Shown here piece by piece: positions 44,063-54,458 of a DNA stretch of 64,000 nt. The notes below the pieces were generated by a model. The model worked only from the letters and a program-made list of their open reading frames with translations, had not been told where the DNA came from and did not search any database. Position numbers and translations under genes: made by a program. Positions within the stretch are counted from its first letter, which is position 1. Each line of letters opens with the position of its first letter. Source of the DNA: Phytophthora hibernalis (taxonomy: Eukaryota > Oomycota > Peronosporomycetes > Peronosporales > Peronosporaceae); assembly GCA_012656075.1 (NCBI GenBank), contig JAAKBF010000103.1, forward strand, positions 124,001 to 188,000. The letters are read 5' to 3'.

Positions 44063-45000
44063 ATGCCGCTACCGAGCACTTGTATGCCCCTCGAGGCTAT
44101 ACTACTCATAATGCAGATCATGCTGCACATCGACTGCCTCCGGACCTTTGTCTTGGCGGCAACAACTGCAGAGACCACCGAGTTTGATACGCCCGATACC
44201 ATAAACCCTCAAGACCTCTACAACCTGCTGGCCCCGCCCAATTACGTGCTAAGCGTCTCGCTGCCGCTCTTGATGTGCTTCAATTTTGGTGTTTCAATTG
44301 GCCCCAAGTCAACAGTTGGCAACTTCATCGCTCGTTACACCAACCCAGCATCTCGTGAGCCGCTCTTCTTGAGTTCGGCACTTTGTCTCGCTTCCGTCGC
44401 TGCTATGGTGTGGGAAGTGTTGATGGTGTATGGAAAACACCACTTAGCCACCCTCGCCCTTGTTGTGATGTGGTGCGGGTCATTCCCATTCTACTTGGTT
44501 CTCAGTCGATGCTGCCGAGCTCCGAATACTCTCGTTGATGTGGTCATCTTCACTCTGGGGGAACTGTCCGTGCGGCTCTTCTTCACGTGGCTCACTGGAG
44601 CTGTCGCCTTCGCGGTTCTTGACGAAATCCAATACCTCCATGGCGCCTTCTTCAGCTACGTTGTCTACGCTCAGCTGATGGGAGGAATACTGGCGTTGGT
44701 GCTCGGAACGTACACTCAAAGCCGAGACCCCGTGGTAGCACTCATGGCAACTTGGTTCTTGGTCGGTCTGGCACACAGGAAGTGCGTGTTCGAGGGTGAA
44801 ACAAAGAGACTTTCGAGAAGCTGCAGACGGCAGCTACTGTCGTGAAGCCCGTATTTCTTCTGCTATTGATCATTGACGGCATCCGAAGTTTTCGTCACTT
44901 TCTTGAAAATGTAAGTGCAACCGTTGACCAGGTTGAAGTCGGCGCAAGGGTCCACGGGCAGGAGCAGCAACTAGTAATTGCTGTGTATGGGACGGTGTGA
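44063..45000 (+). CDS. TspO/MBR-like multi-pass membrane protein, copy H
   Basis: Next intact-looking member after the transposons. Start ATG 44063 (MPLPSTCMPLEAILLIMQ; 44084 is an alternative); the frame stays open further upstream without conserved sequence. The signature position reads LLAPPNYVLSVSLPLLMCFNFGV, where the usual Trp is replaced by Ser, so the TspO-like motif is weaker here. Shared blocks follow: TLALVVMWCGSFPFYLVL, GELSVRLFFTWLTGAVAFAV, SRDPVVALMATWFLVGLAHRK and VFEGETK. A frame break at AAA 44803-44805; one base continues the family sequence (ETFEKLQTAAT). A phase-0 intron at 44911-44961 leads to a tail ending VYGTV at 45000. Confidence 0.55.
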
Positions 45001-45158
45001 ATCGGACCATGTCCTGAGAAGCGCAGTCACTTGTCTCTGCTTGCAGTCGAGCCGATCCTAACTGTCGGGAATAAAGACATCACACCGCGTTGAGGTCCAA
45101 ACACTTTGCATTTGGCTCGCTTGTTGACAGAACGATTGATTCGGACGTACCACACACC

Positions 45159-46226
45159 ATGGAAGGAGCCTGGTGTGCTCTCATCAATGCTGCGCTATTT
45201 ACGATGCAAGCTGTCGTGAATATCGTGTACGCCAAGCAGTTCGTGACTGTAGCGCGGGAGTACGAAACACTCATCACCCCTGCAAGCTACGGTCTTGTGC
45301 TGTGGATTCTTGTCTACGCGTTGGAAGCTGTGCTCGTAACTGTTGACGTATTTGCTCCACGTTACTCGATGTTCGCCGACGCCAACCAGCCTGCGCAGCT
45401 TCGTTTGTGCTTCGGTTTGACGTGCATCCTCAACACAATTTGGGTCTTCCTGTACGTTTGGGGTCATGTGTACGCGTCCACCGTGATCATCTTCGCGCTG
45501 TGGCTGGCGATACTGGTGCTCTACATCTACGCCGTTAACGATCGGAATGCGCGCGAGACTGGGCCGTTTGACTGGATCTTGTACCTGTGCAACGAAATTC
45601 CAATCTCCACGTACTTTGCCTGGGTTACGACTGTCGCCTTCACGGAGCTGGCGATGTCGATACAGCACTCGAACAACGATTACTTAGGTCTCACAACCTA
45701 TGTTTCGTATCTCAGCGTGATCGTCGTGCTGGGATTGCTCACTTCACGCTATGCGCAAGACTTAATCAGTGGCCTCGTTATCGTCTGGTACCTCATCGCA
45801 GTCTCCATCAAGCACGTGTATTTTCCAAGCTCCGTGGAATGCATGGACATCGCTGTACGCGCGTGCGCTGGACAAGGTGCTGCGATCATCGCTGCTATGG
45901 TGGCTATCAATCTTTGCCAGTCGCTTATGGAGGACAGGTAAGCCGTGCTTGCGTTACATATTGTGACTGAAGCAGCATAATGGCTAATGAGCGTGCAACT
46001 CCGTGCGTGCATGTCTGTACGTGCTGTCTTGTATGTTCGCGCGCATGGAGTGAAGCCGTCCTCCAGCCTCGAGTATGGGTTCGGGAATGGCTGGCGTCGC
46101 GGGTGCCACCTACGGCGCCACCAGTGCATAATAGTGCAATCCCTGCTGTTCCTCGCACTACTGCTCGCGTTTCTATTGCCGTGCGCTCCGCTGCTGGGGT
46201 TCCAGTCCCGTAGCATGTCGAGTTGA
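45159..46226 (+). CDS. TspO/MBR-like multi-pass membrane protein, copy I
   Basis: Last array member. Start ATG 45159 (MEGAWCALINAALFTMQ). REYETLITPASYGLVLWILVY carries the signature block with its Trp, and the ETLITPA stretch is nearly the same as in copy A, so A and I look like the closest pair. Further: TCILNTIWVFLYVWGHV, NEIPISTYFAWVTTVAF and CAGQGAAIIAAMVAINL. The direct frame stops at 45941. If the phase-2 donor at 45938 is used with an acceptor at 46066, the tail becomes SLEYGFGNGW... plus an extra hydrophobic helix (SLLFLALLLAFLLP) ending at 46226; the Tyr-Gly point resembles the tails of A, B, C and H. This last exon is inferred. Confidence 0.58.
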
Positions 46227-46366
46227 CTGCATGTTGTAGGCAGTCTAGGCTTCATTCACTTTGTTGAGAACAAGCTTCTTCTTTTTCCTTTGTTGGTCTC
46301 GTGAACACTTGAATTATCTGAGTCTTGCTGGAATTGTCTTGAAGTCGATAATATTAATCTTCATCT

Positions 46367-47571
46367 TCACGACCTGGAGCCCCGACGCTGAGTTACTCTC
46401 TGTTTTGACCGTGACCGTGAACGCCGGCTGTGTCTGCTCTGTCGAGGGGATAACGATGCATTTCGACGCCGAGAAGTGTCCTTGTATCCTTGTATATCCT
46501 TTCTGGGCTCTCTTTCGTCTTCAGATCGACCTCTCGAACGATCCTTGTGCTTACGCCTTCGCTTGTGCTTTTTCTTTTGGAGCGGCGGCGATGCGATGAC
46601 GAGTCTGAATCTGAGTCGCTATCGCTGCTACTCCGGGCATCACGGGACTGTTTCTTTAGCTTCTTCAGCAGTCCCCTTTTCTGCTTTGTCGACAAGCTAG
46701 CTAGATACTCATCTTCCGCTTCATCTGATACCAAAAACCACGACACAAGTCAGCTCGTCAACTCTACAACATACACCCGAACTCGACACCTTACCATCGT
46801 CCGACGGCAAAATCTCAAACTCTTGTCCTTCCTGCATCTCCAGCGGCAAAACTGCTCGTCGCAAGCCCAGGTCCTGTTTCGCCGACTTGAGCTTGTTGAT
46901 TTCCGTCACTGGGTCCTCCCACTTCTGCCTACTAGCATCTAGCACCACCATCAGAAACCTCTTACAGCCGTCACCTCAAAAACCTCACTCACCATTGGGA
47001 TTCTGGTCTCTCAACTTGCACTCTCGATCTCCGCTCTGATGTCCCCATTGGCCGCACCTGATGCAGCGTACGTTGCGTAGTTGGACCCCACAGGCTTGAA
47101 GTTGACACGGATGGACTCGGTGTATTTGCCTTGCACCGGCGCGTCCTTGAGCATTGGGAAGCGCTCCACCTGGTCCCTAATAGTCAGCGTCTCGTCCGCT
47201 CTCCTGCCCACGTATCTCTCGAGCTTCCGCTGCTCTCCGCGTCTCTCAGCTTTGCGTCGAAACTCCCTCACAGCTTCATCCTCCTCCAGTTGTGGATTTT
47301 CTGCAGTATGTTTGGTCTCTGGGAGTCCTGGAGGCGCCGCGTACAGGAAATTCACCTGCTGACTGGCCACTCGACGAGCGGCAGCGGCGTCTCCGGCATC
47401 GGCCGCGGCCTGTTGCGCCTGCAGCGCGTCCCTGGCCTTGCGCACCTCCTTGGCCTTGTCCTTCTCGCGCTGTTCCTGCTCTTTCGCCGTCTGCTCCGCC
47501 ACCCAGACGCGCTTCTGGTTGGCCTTGGTGGCCGGATGCCAGCTCTTCTGGCTCAGGAACTGGAGCGACAT
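46367..47571 (-). CDS. CWC25: CWC25-type pre-mRNA splicing factor (Cir_N domain)
   Basis: N-terminus (47571) MSLQFLSQKSWHPATKANQKRVWVAE... is the Cir_N/CWC25 start: the KSWHP motif followed by a charged helix. CWC25 joins the spliceosome for the first transesterification step. Further points are VNFLYAAPPGL, a middle with RADETLTIRDQ and ASRQKWEDPVTEIN, then an RS-rich C-terminal tail typical of splicing proteins. Exons 47571-46993, 46938-46795, 46724-46367; introns 54 and 70 bp. Frame breaks near 47013 (TT) and at the T5 run 46569-46573; after the second, the tail becomes clearly Arg/Ser-rich and ends at 46367. LENG1-like proteins share the Cir_N start, so they are an alternative. Confidence 0.62.
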
Positions 47572-47745
47572 CTACGGCAAGTATTGGTCACAATTGAGAC
47601 ACTGATTTTGTGACCCCGTCTAATTTGTGGCGACCAAACATTAGAGGTGGTCCAAACATTGATTTGGACCAAAAAGGAAATACGGATTGACAAAAAAATT
47701 GACAAAAAATAGAGAAGGTTCAAAAATTGGTCATTCGGACCAAAT

Positions 47746-49055
47746 ATGAATTACGGCGGAGGATGCAGCTTGAGCTTCGGCGCTAAGGTGCGGACGGCTC
47801 TGTGTGTGTCCAGCGGCTAGTAGAGGCTAAGAAAATTGCGTGGAGAACAGGTGCGGACGCTGGCGCCGGTGCTGGCAGACAAAGAGCGCGCGCAGTTCTT
47901 CGTGGGCACCAGTAGCTTGAACCAGCCCAACCAGGTACAAGGATATCTTATTTGGTCCCGTGAGCGGCATACTAAGGACTATCTTCCTGCAATTAGGTCC
48001 ACGTGGTGGAGGTGCGCAACGACGACAGCGACGTCATCACGCGGCAGATGCTCGTCCACCCAGGAGAAGTGCGGAGTCTCGCGCCCAGTCCGACGGATCG
48101 CCAGCTGCTGGTGACGGTCGGGAAGCAGCGTGGACAAGCAGCGGAGGCTTCGCTCTGGAGGCTTCCGGACGCTGTGGAAGATGAAGAAGAAACTGCTGTA
48201 CCTCAAGAGCTGACGCAATTGGCGGCTTTTCCGGCGCAGAAGCTGCCGGTGACGGAGTGAGCAACGCAGTTGAAGAGCTTTTGAGCTGGAGTTGACGTGT
48301 TTGTGTATTGGTTTGTACATTAGAGTTGCGTGGGATGAGACGGCCGACACGCCGACACTCGCGTCGGCGCACGAGACGCTGCTGCGCACGTGGAAGATGA
48401 CGGCGGACGTGGAAGCGCAGGACAAGCTGGAGCTGGACGTGTCGATGCTTGGGGGCACCACCAAGAGAGGAGTCTGTGCACTGGCTTGGGACCCGCACCA
48501 CGCGTCGCAATTAACTTTTGCACTGGGTGGCAGCGTACGCACATGGGACCTGCGCGCAAAGCAAGACAGCGTCAGTGTCGAAGACGCACACCTAGTGCGA
48601 CGCTCTCGCTCGACTTGAACCCGAACAAACCCTATGCGCTCGCGACAGGCGGAGACGACGGCAAATTGAAGTTCTGGGACTTACGATACGCGCGTAAGCC
48701 GCTGCTGGCACTTGCAGCGCACTCGCACTGGGTTTGGAGCACTTGCTACCACCCGCAACACGACCAGCTCGTTCTCACAGGAGGCTCAGACGCCACGTTG
48801 GTTCTGTGGCGAGTGTCGTCCATCTCGTCGTCCCCGCTGATCGAGCTGGATGAGCGTGACCTCATGGACGAGACGGCAGGCGGAGCCGCTGTTGCGGACA
48901 CGCTGATTCGACGAGTTGAAGAGCACGAGGATGCCGTGTACGCTGCGCGATGGGCTGCCGGAGGAGATGCCTGGACGTTCGCTTCCGTGTCGTACGACGG
49001 CCGTCTTGCTATCAACCACGTGCCATCTACGGAGAAGTACAAGATTCTGCTTTAG
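47746..49055 (+). CDS. EIPR1: WD40 repeat protein, EIPR1/TSSC1-like
   Basis: EIPR1 binds the GARP and EARP tethering complexes and helps endosomal recycling and dense-core vesicle traffic. Exons 47746-47787, 47851-47934, 47997-48256, 48324-49055. The N-terminus YGGGCSLSFGAKVRTLAPVLADKERAQFFVGTSSL is EIPR1-like. WD repeats: RGVCALAWDPHH, then GGSVRTWDLR; SLDLNPNKPYALATGGDDGKLKFWDLRY; HSHWVWSTCYHPQHDQLVLTGGSDATLVLWRV; EEHEDAVYAARWAAGGDAWTFASVSYDGRLAIN. A frame break near 48592 (one base) lies between two repeats. About 395 residues, as expected for the family. Another trafficking WD40 protein is the main alternative. Confidence 0.7.
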
Positions 49056-49276
49056 TGTGCAAGGCAAAGTGAATTGGGCATGCTAGTGTGTCTTGTTGTT
49101 TATGTTTGGTTCGTACGTCGGGCCTGGAGACCTGCTGTCTGCGTGTTATCGGTCGATCGTAAAAGCTACGTCCGCTCGATATCTACACTGTTGAATTTTG
49201 TTGTTGTTGTTGAATTCTGCTACTCGCTGCTGCTCTACTAACGCTTGTTTCACGCACCTCACGCTTCACACTTTAC

Positions 49277-51897
49277 TCAACCGCGCATAATCTTGCTGGC
49301 CTCGTTGCGAAGCCAGTCGAGCTCATCCATAGCCTGCTGGAATCCAGTCATGTCGCCCTTTCCGACGCAATCGGCCACTTTCTGCGCTGCAGCAGCAAGG
49401 CCCTCTTCCAAGGAATTGTTGCCAGCAACAGCAGGCTTCTCAGCCGACGATCCACTAGCTCAAAAGCGGCCGCTGCAGCGGCAGCACCAGAAGAGGTGCT
49501 CGATGGCGCCAATGTACTGCTTCGCACGATCCCAGATCCAGGTGCAAGCATTTTCTTACCGGAAGCCTTCGGGGTTGTGCGTGGAGGGACGGAGCTGCCC
49601 ATACCAGGGAATCCGGGCGGCGCCATTACCATCGGTGCCGAAGCCGGCACGCGGTCCCCTCGGTCTTCCTTCTTAGTAGCTAGCAAGCGCGCCGCGTTGT
49701 TCGCGCCAATTCCCAGGGAGCTCTGAATAATCTCGTCTTTAGCGCGAGTCTTGTCTTCGCTGCTCAAGCTGCCCCGTCGGGCCAATTCCGCTACCTTCCG
49801 CAGACGCGCACCATTCGGGCTCATCATAGGCAATCCATTGCCCTTTGACGACGATGTGGTAGAAGAAGCATCCTCATCATCCGTCATAGGAGGTGGTGGT
49901 GGAGGAGGGGGATCGATAATGCTGAAAGCCCGCCCTGTTGCTGACGAGAAGCATTGTAAAACGACACAAAACTGCCCGAGATTTCTGCTGTATCATCGTA
50001 GCCGCCGGTCACCTGCACAACATCTTCATCCGTGTAGTCCTGCGAGCTGGATTCATCATTAGCTGAAGTAGATGAGCTCGCATCTGAGGCTGAATCCTCG
50101 TGGATCCCATCTTCGGCGTCCCCGTGACGCTCAGCAATACCAGGCATCGCGCCCGCTGTTCCGTAACTTGGATATCCTCCCAGCTCACCGTTGTCCCCAA
50201 AAGACAAGTCACGCGCAAGTTCAAGGCGGCTTTTACTACGTCGGCGGAACTTGAAGAACTCGGCAGCATTCCCGAAGCTGCCACGACGAGCAGCGCTTGC
50301 TCCTCCAGACTGGGGAATACTGCTGCTACTGGACGGCGAGCTTGATAAAGTCACTGAAGATGATGAAGCCGGGGGCGGGGGTACACCCGGTTGCCACGGC
50401 CCCGCGTTGAAGATTGAATTGACAACCCCGTGAGCTGGGCGGCAGCTTGAGCAGCAGACGAGTTAAGTCCGCCAGAGTTGTTAGTATCAGAATCCGACTC
50501 AATCAGCTTCTTCTGACTAGTACTGGTTTGCGGAGTGTTAAGCACAGCTTCAGCCACTTGCCAGGGAACCGTCATTGACGGTCGTCTCGTGAGACCAGGT
50601 GGCGGCGCGAGAACGGCATTCTGGTCCTGCGTTTCATTTGCAGCGATCCGACTGTCATTTGCAGAGGCCGATTCATCCTTCGACGCGATGTTGTAGTAAG
50701 AAGTTTGCTGGTTGTAGAATGTAGCACCACTGCTTGCGGAGGAGTTGAGCTTCTTGGTTCGTGTCGGGGGCGGAGACCACGACGGCAGTGCCGTAGAAAC
50801 AAACCCGCCACTCGCATCCATCGGTGGTGGCGGAGGAAAGGATTCTTCCGGGAACTGTAGCAATGCGCTGCGGCTAGAGGCAACAGCATCATCAAAACTG
50901 CCGCGACCCGGGTCTGTCTCCTGCGACGAAGTCGAGTTTCCACCTCCAAAGTCGTACGTAGAGAAGTAATCTTCAGGTGTTTGTCCGCTGGTGTACGAGT
51001 AGCGCATCGGCATATTGTCCGCCGACGTGTTAGGCAGCTGGGAACTGCGCGACCGACTGCGATGGCCACGCACGGGGATCACATCTCCCGACGAACCCGA
51101 GCTCAACGGTCCATGACTACGACTAAGATCGCTCGGTCCATGACTGCGACTAAGGTCATTGGTCTGGTTTCCGAAACCGCCGTAGTGTCCACTGCTGAAC
51201 TGGGTGCTGCTGCTGCTTCGCGTGTGATGCGAACGCTTGGGCGTGTTACCAGGTGTGAGTGAGCTCCGCAGAGTGTCGGTACGGTAGTGCGACTTGGCGG
51301 CGTTGTTCAGCACGGCTTTACTCACGAGTCCGGTCACTTCACTCGCATGCACTGGGGCGTTCTGAGATGCCACACGCAGTGCCGTGAGTTGCTTCAGCTC
51401 CTGCACCGACATGCCGGTCTTGGGGACAACGGGCGGTGTGGCCACCGTTGCTGGGGTGGACGTGGCATTGACCACTGCCATGTTGATCTTGGGCGTGGCT
51501 GGGCGGGAGGAGGAGAAGCCCTCGGGCGCGGCGGCCTTGGGTGTGGCTGGGTTGGACTGCTGCATCCTCTTCTGGGTCAGACGCTTGAGATCTTCCACCG
51601 TCATGCCGCTCTTAATGCCCATCTTGGCTCCAGCCGCGGGGGCAACTCCCGGCCGACCGGTGGCGGCTGTACTGCGGTATCCTCCGCTCCTATTGGGGTG
51701 GAATCCTGGGGCCTTACTCTGCTGCTGTTTCTGGTACTGTTGATACTGGTACGGACTCTGCTGGGCTTGAGCTTGAGCTTGAGCTTGAGCCTGTAACTGC
51801 TGCTGGTAGGGAGAGAACTGCTGCTGCTGGGACGCCGCCTGCTGCATGTAGCTCTGCTGCGAACGTACGCCCCCTTGCGGCGGTTCATGTCCGCCAT
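49277..51897 (-). CDS. Gln/Ser-rich low-complexity protein, function unknown
   Basis: About 870 residues read over several frame breaks. The start is probably ATG 51897 (MADMNRRKGG), joined to the main frame at the C5 run 51870-51874. Polyglutamine and Gln-Ala repeats (coded by a GCTTGA microsatellite at about 51765-51790) are followed by two copies of a short helix motif, GMTVEDLKRLTQKRM and GMSVQELKQLTALRV, then long Ser/Pro-rich disorder. Breaks at C4 50426-50429, near 49922 (before a polyproline run) and near 49455. After the last one the protein ends with an ordered helix, EEGLAAAAQKVADCVGKGD then FQQAMDELDWLRNEASKIMRG, stopping at 49277. I do not recognise a family; it may bind RNA or act as a scaffold, by composition only. 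Confidence 0.55.
51765..51790. repeat. Microsatellite (GCTTGA)n in coding sequence
   Basis: Four uninterrupted copies of the hexamer, encoding a Gln-Ala repeat on the minus strand. Length variation would keep the frame. Confidence 0.85.
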
Positions 51898-52154
51898 GGA
51901 GCACCGACGACACGCACAGGACGACACAGGACACACGGGCGTGTCTGAAGACGATCTCTTGTCGCTTGTTGGCTATTGGGAAGGTCTCTTGGAGCCTCCC
52001 TGGGAGACGCGTTGCAACTGGTCAAAAAGGCGTCTCGTAAACAATCTGAGAAATGTATGGGTGGATAATTGTAATTTCCACAACCTAAATCGGCAAGATC
52101 GCGACCTTTCGAGCGTCATTTCCGCTCTTGCTAGTCGCCACGAAAGTCAATTCC

Positions 52155-53296
52155 ATGGGTAAGAAGACGCGTCGTCAACGGCGACCAGCGCCGGACTCGC
52201 AGCTCAAACTGGACCCGCGCGGCGACGGCATGTACAGTGGCACCTTCCGCTGGCTCGAGTCCAAGAAATTCCCGCTTTTGCCGCCATTTCCAGAGCAAGG
52301 AGTGGACTTTTCTGCCGGCTGGAAGGAGTTTCTCGCTTCTAGGAGCTCAGCCAATGCCCACGTGGACCTGGTGGCTACAGCCACGTCCGACGCGTCGATG
52401 CTAGATGCGCTGAGCTTCCCGTGACGCTGCTGCACGTGACGCAACTGCTGCAGCTCTGTACAGGCTCGGAGCTGCGTGTACTGGTGGTGGGCGCGTCGCA
52501 GAAGGCGGAGCAGCGCGTGTGGCGCATCACCAGCTACTGGAACGAGATGGCCTTCCTGTACACTCAAATTAAGGTTACGCTCTTCTTTATTGGCCCAGAA
52601 GTGGACGAACGAGATGCAGAAATAGTGAAGGAGCTGCCTGGGAATTTCAGGGTGCACCACTTCCGAGGGACCTTTGGAGACTTTCAGGACTCGCAATTAT
52701 TTAGTGACTGCACGCCCGAGACGTCGGTCATTGTGGGGTACAACCCTGGCTTCGGCAACTTTGTGGACTCACACCGGCACGAGCTGCTCTTCAGCTGGCT
52801 GCCCGACCTCCGTCGCATCGCCGAGTCGAGGATCCCAGCCATCTTCACGTGCGCCAATGATTATGCGGATATGAACGGAGAGTTTGCTGTCATGTCGAAG
52901 GTTGTCGGCGCCAACATGCTGCTGCTGCCAAAGCAGAACCCGTTCAGTGCCGCCTCGCACTTGCACGAAGAAGGGCAGCGAGACACGGCCTGGTCGCGAG
53001 GCAGCAGCTTTTTGTACGTCGTACGCGGCGTCGACAAGGCTCGACGATTCGATGTAGTTCCGGGTGATGTGACCTCTCTTCAGAAACGCTTAGATATGGA
53101 GCTGGATATCCATCTGCAAGACGAACTGGGCCGGCATTTTTACAAAGGCATGGTGCTCACAAAAGAGCAAGCAGCACGGTGCAAGGCCTTAAACGGCAGC
53201 CACGTACCGATGCCACAAACAAAGGCATCTACGAAATCGATGGTGCACAATGGAGACACCTCGATTCGAATTGTTGCCAGGTCAACGAGAAAATGA
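52155..53296 (+). CDS. MSS51 C-terminal domain protein
   Basis: About 380 residues. After a short basic N-terminus (MGKKTRRQRRPA) comes a region with GTFRWLESKKFPLLPPF, then the MSS51_C domain: TLLHVTQLLQLC, ELRVLVVGASQKAE, VTLFFIGPEVD, VHHFRGTF, SVIVGYNPGFG and the C-terminal IFTCANDYADMNGE. In fungi MSS51 activates mitochondrial COX1 translation through an N-terminal MYND finger; this protein has no MYND cysteines, so the exact role is open (the same domain occurs in ZMYND and SRR1-like proteins). One frame break at CCC 52418-52420. A short divergent promoter is shared with the preceding gene (start to start 257 bp). Confidence 0.6.
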
Positions 53297-53492
53297 GATC
53301 ATCGCAGCCATTATCATGCCCAAAATGAAGTCAGCCTCGGAGCGGATCGCTGTGGATCTCATAAATTCTGTGCTGACGGTTTTCGTGCCCGGGAAGTATC
53401 ACTTGAAGACCAAGTTGCCATTTCAAGCAGCTGGCTCATTGCAAGCAGCACTAACACTCCCCATTCTTCGTATTTCGTTTCGTAAAAAGTAA
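53250..53492 (+). CDS. PIH1/CS-like fragment overlapping the MSS51_C gene
   Basis: 80-residue open frame in another frame than the MSS51_C gene, overlapping its last 47 bp. TPRFELLPGQREN then SASERIAVDLINSVLTVFVPGKYHLKTKLPF resembles the C-terminal CS-like domain of PIH1/Kintoun proteins (dynein-arm assembly and R2TP complex). It may be the true C-terminus of the upstream gene after a frame break near 53245, which would make an unusual fusion, or a separate small remnant. As no start signal of its own is visible, confidence is low. Confidence 0.3.
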   Translation: METPRFELLPGQRENEIIAAIIMPKMKSASERIAVDLINSVLTVFVPGKYHLKTKLPFQAAGSLQAALTLPILRISFRKK

Positions 53493-53578
53493 GTTTCAAA
53501 GTCGTACACTATTAATAGCTACCTTCCGCAATTGCTCTGTGCGAACATCGTTCTCATCCCTTGCTGTTTTCTCGAGCT

Positions 53579-54246
53579 TCACTTCTTGATCGGTTTGAAC
53601 GCGATATCCTTGGCGATTTCGCGCGCTACTTTCTCTCCCCGAAGCAGTTCCACCAACGTCAAGGCCAACGCGATGGAAGTAGCAGGACCCTGGCTTGTCA
53701 CGCAGTTCTCCGCAATCACCACTTTGTCGTCCGAGTACAGCTCCCCAGAACCCACCTGTCAGCTGGATAACCAGCCATAGGCCCGTCAACGAGCGCGTTG
53801 TGGTAGAGCACGTTGTAAACGGCTTCACCAACTGCGGAGTATAGCTTCCCTGCTGCTTTCTGCTCTCTCAGCAGTGTTGTGAGCGACTGACAAGCACCCA
53901 AAGTCTTTGCGCCTGGTCCACCGGGTACTGCAATGACATCGTAGTCTTCATTCACGCAAAACTCGATCGGCTTGTCGGCCTGGATGTCGGTGCCCTTGGC
54001 CAACTTGACAATGTGGTGGAGATGCCCACCGACATTTGCAATTGTCACACGCACACCACCACGAGCAAGGACAGCGCTAAGAGCTGCCACTTCGATCTCC
54101 TCGCTCCCGACAGTCTGCATTGAGAGTTCATCAGAAAACACCTGACTGAAACTTGCTTCTCTCTCAAAGTCTCAACTTACCACCGGAATGAGCGCCGTGG
54201 GCTTCGGGTTAACGATCTCGCTGATAACCTGCGCGATTCGGGCCAT
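53579..54246 (-). CDS. DJ-1/PfpI family protein, catalytic cysteine replaced (copy 1)
   Basis: About 195 residues. Start ATG 54246 (MARIAQVISEIV), short N-part, intron 54111-54182 (72 bp) joining ALIPV to TVGSEEIEVAAL, the DJ-1 pattern with the conserved Glu. Then DVIAVPGGPGAKTLGAC. The nucleophile elbow, normally A-x-C-A-G-P, reads YSAVGEAVYNVL, so the catalytic Cys is Gly here. After a one-base break near 53755 the end is VVIAENCVTSQGPATSIALALTLVELL, with the usual DJ-1 C-terminal helix, stopping at 53579. DJ-1 proteins act as oxidative-stress sensors, deglycases or glyoxalases; without the Cys this one is probably not such an enzyme (inference). Confidence 0.72.
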
Positions 54247-54328
54247 GTTCGGCGTTGACAGAAAAATCGAGTGTGAACGATTGATCGATAGATATCCGAG
54301 CGGAATTCTTGTTGAAGTTCAGGTGAAC

Positions 54329-54370
54329 TGGGAGTAGCCAAGGTGAACTTTCACCTTGGCTACTCCCAGA
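54329..54370. repeat. Perfect palindrome, 20-bp arms, 2-nt loop
   Basis: Arms 54329-54348 and 54351-54370 are exact reverse complements separated by CT. It lies between the divergent starts of the two DJ-1/PfpI genes (54246 and 54459). A cruciform-forming regulatory site, a template-switch scar and a foldback artefact are all possible. Confidence 0.9.
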
Positions 54371-54458
54371 CGCCGTGTTTTCTTCGTCTAACGGTCTTGA
54401 AGCTCTGTCCGAGGGTGTTTCTCCGCCCACAACGGAATTGACTCTTGAAGCAGCAATC

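Noticed and set aside
51287..51796. Gly/His/Leu-rich open frame on the plus strand
   Set aside because: Antisense to the Gln/Ser-rich protein; ends in the complement of the hexamer repeat.
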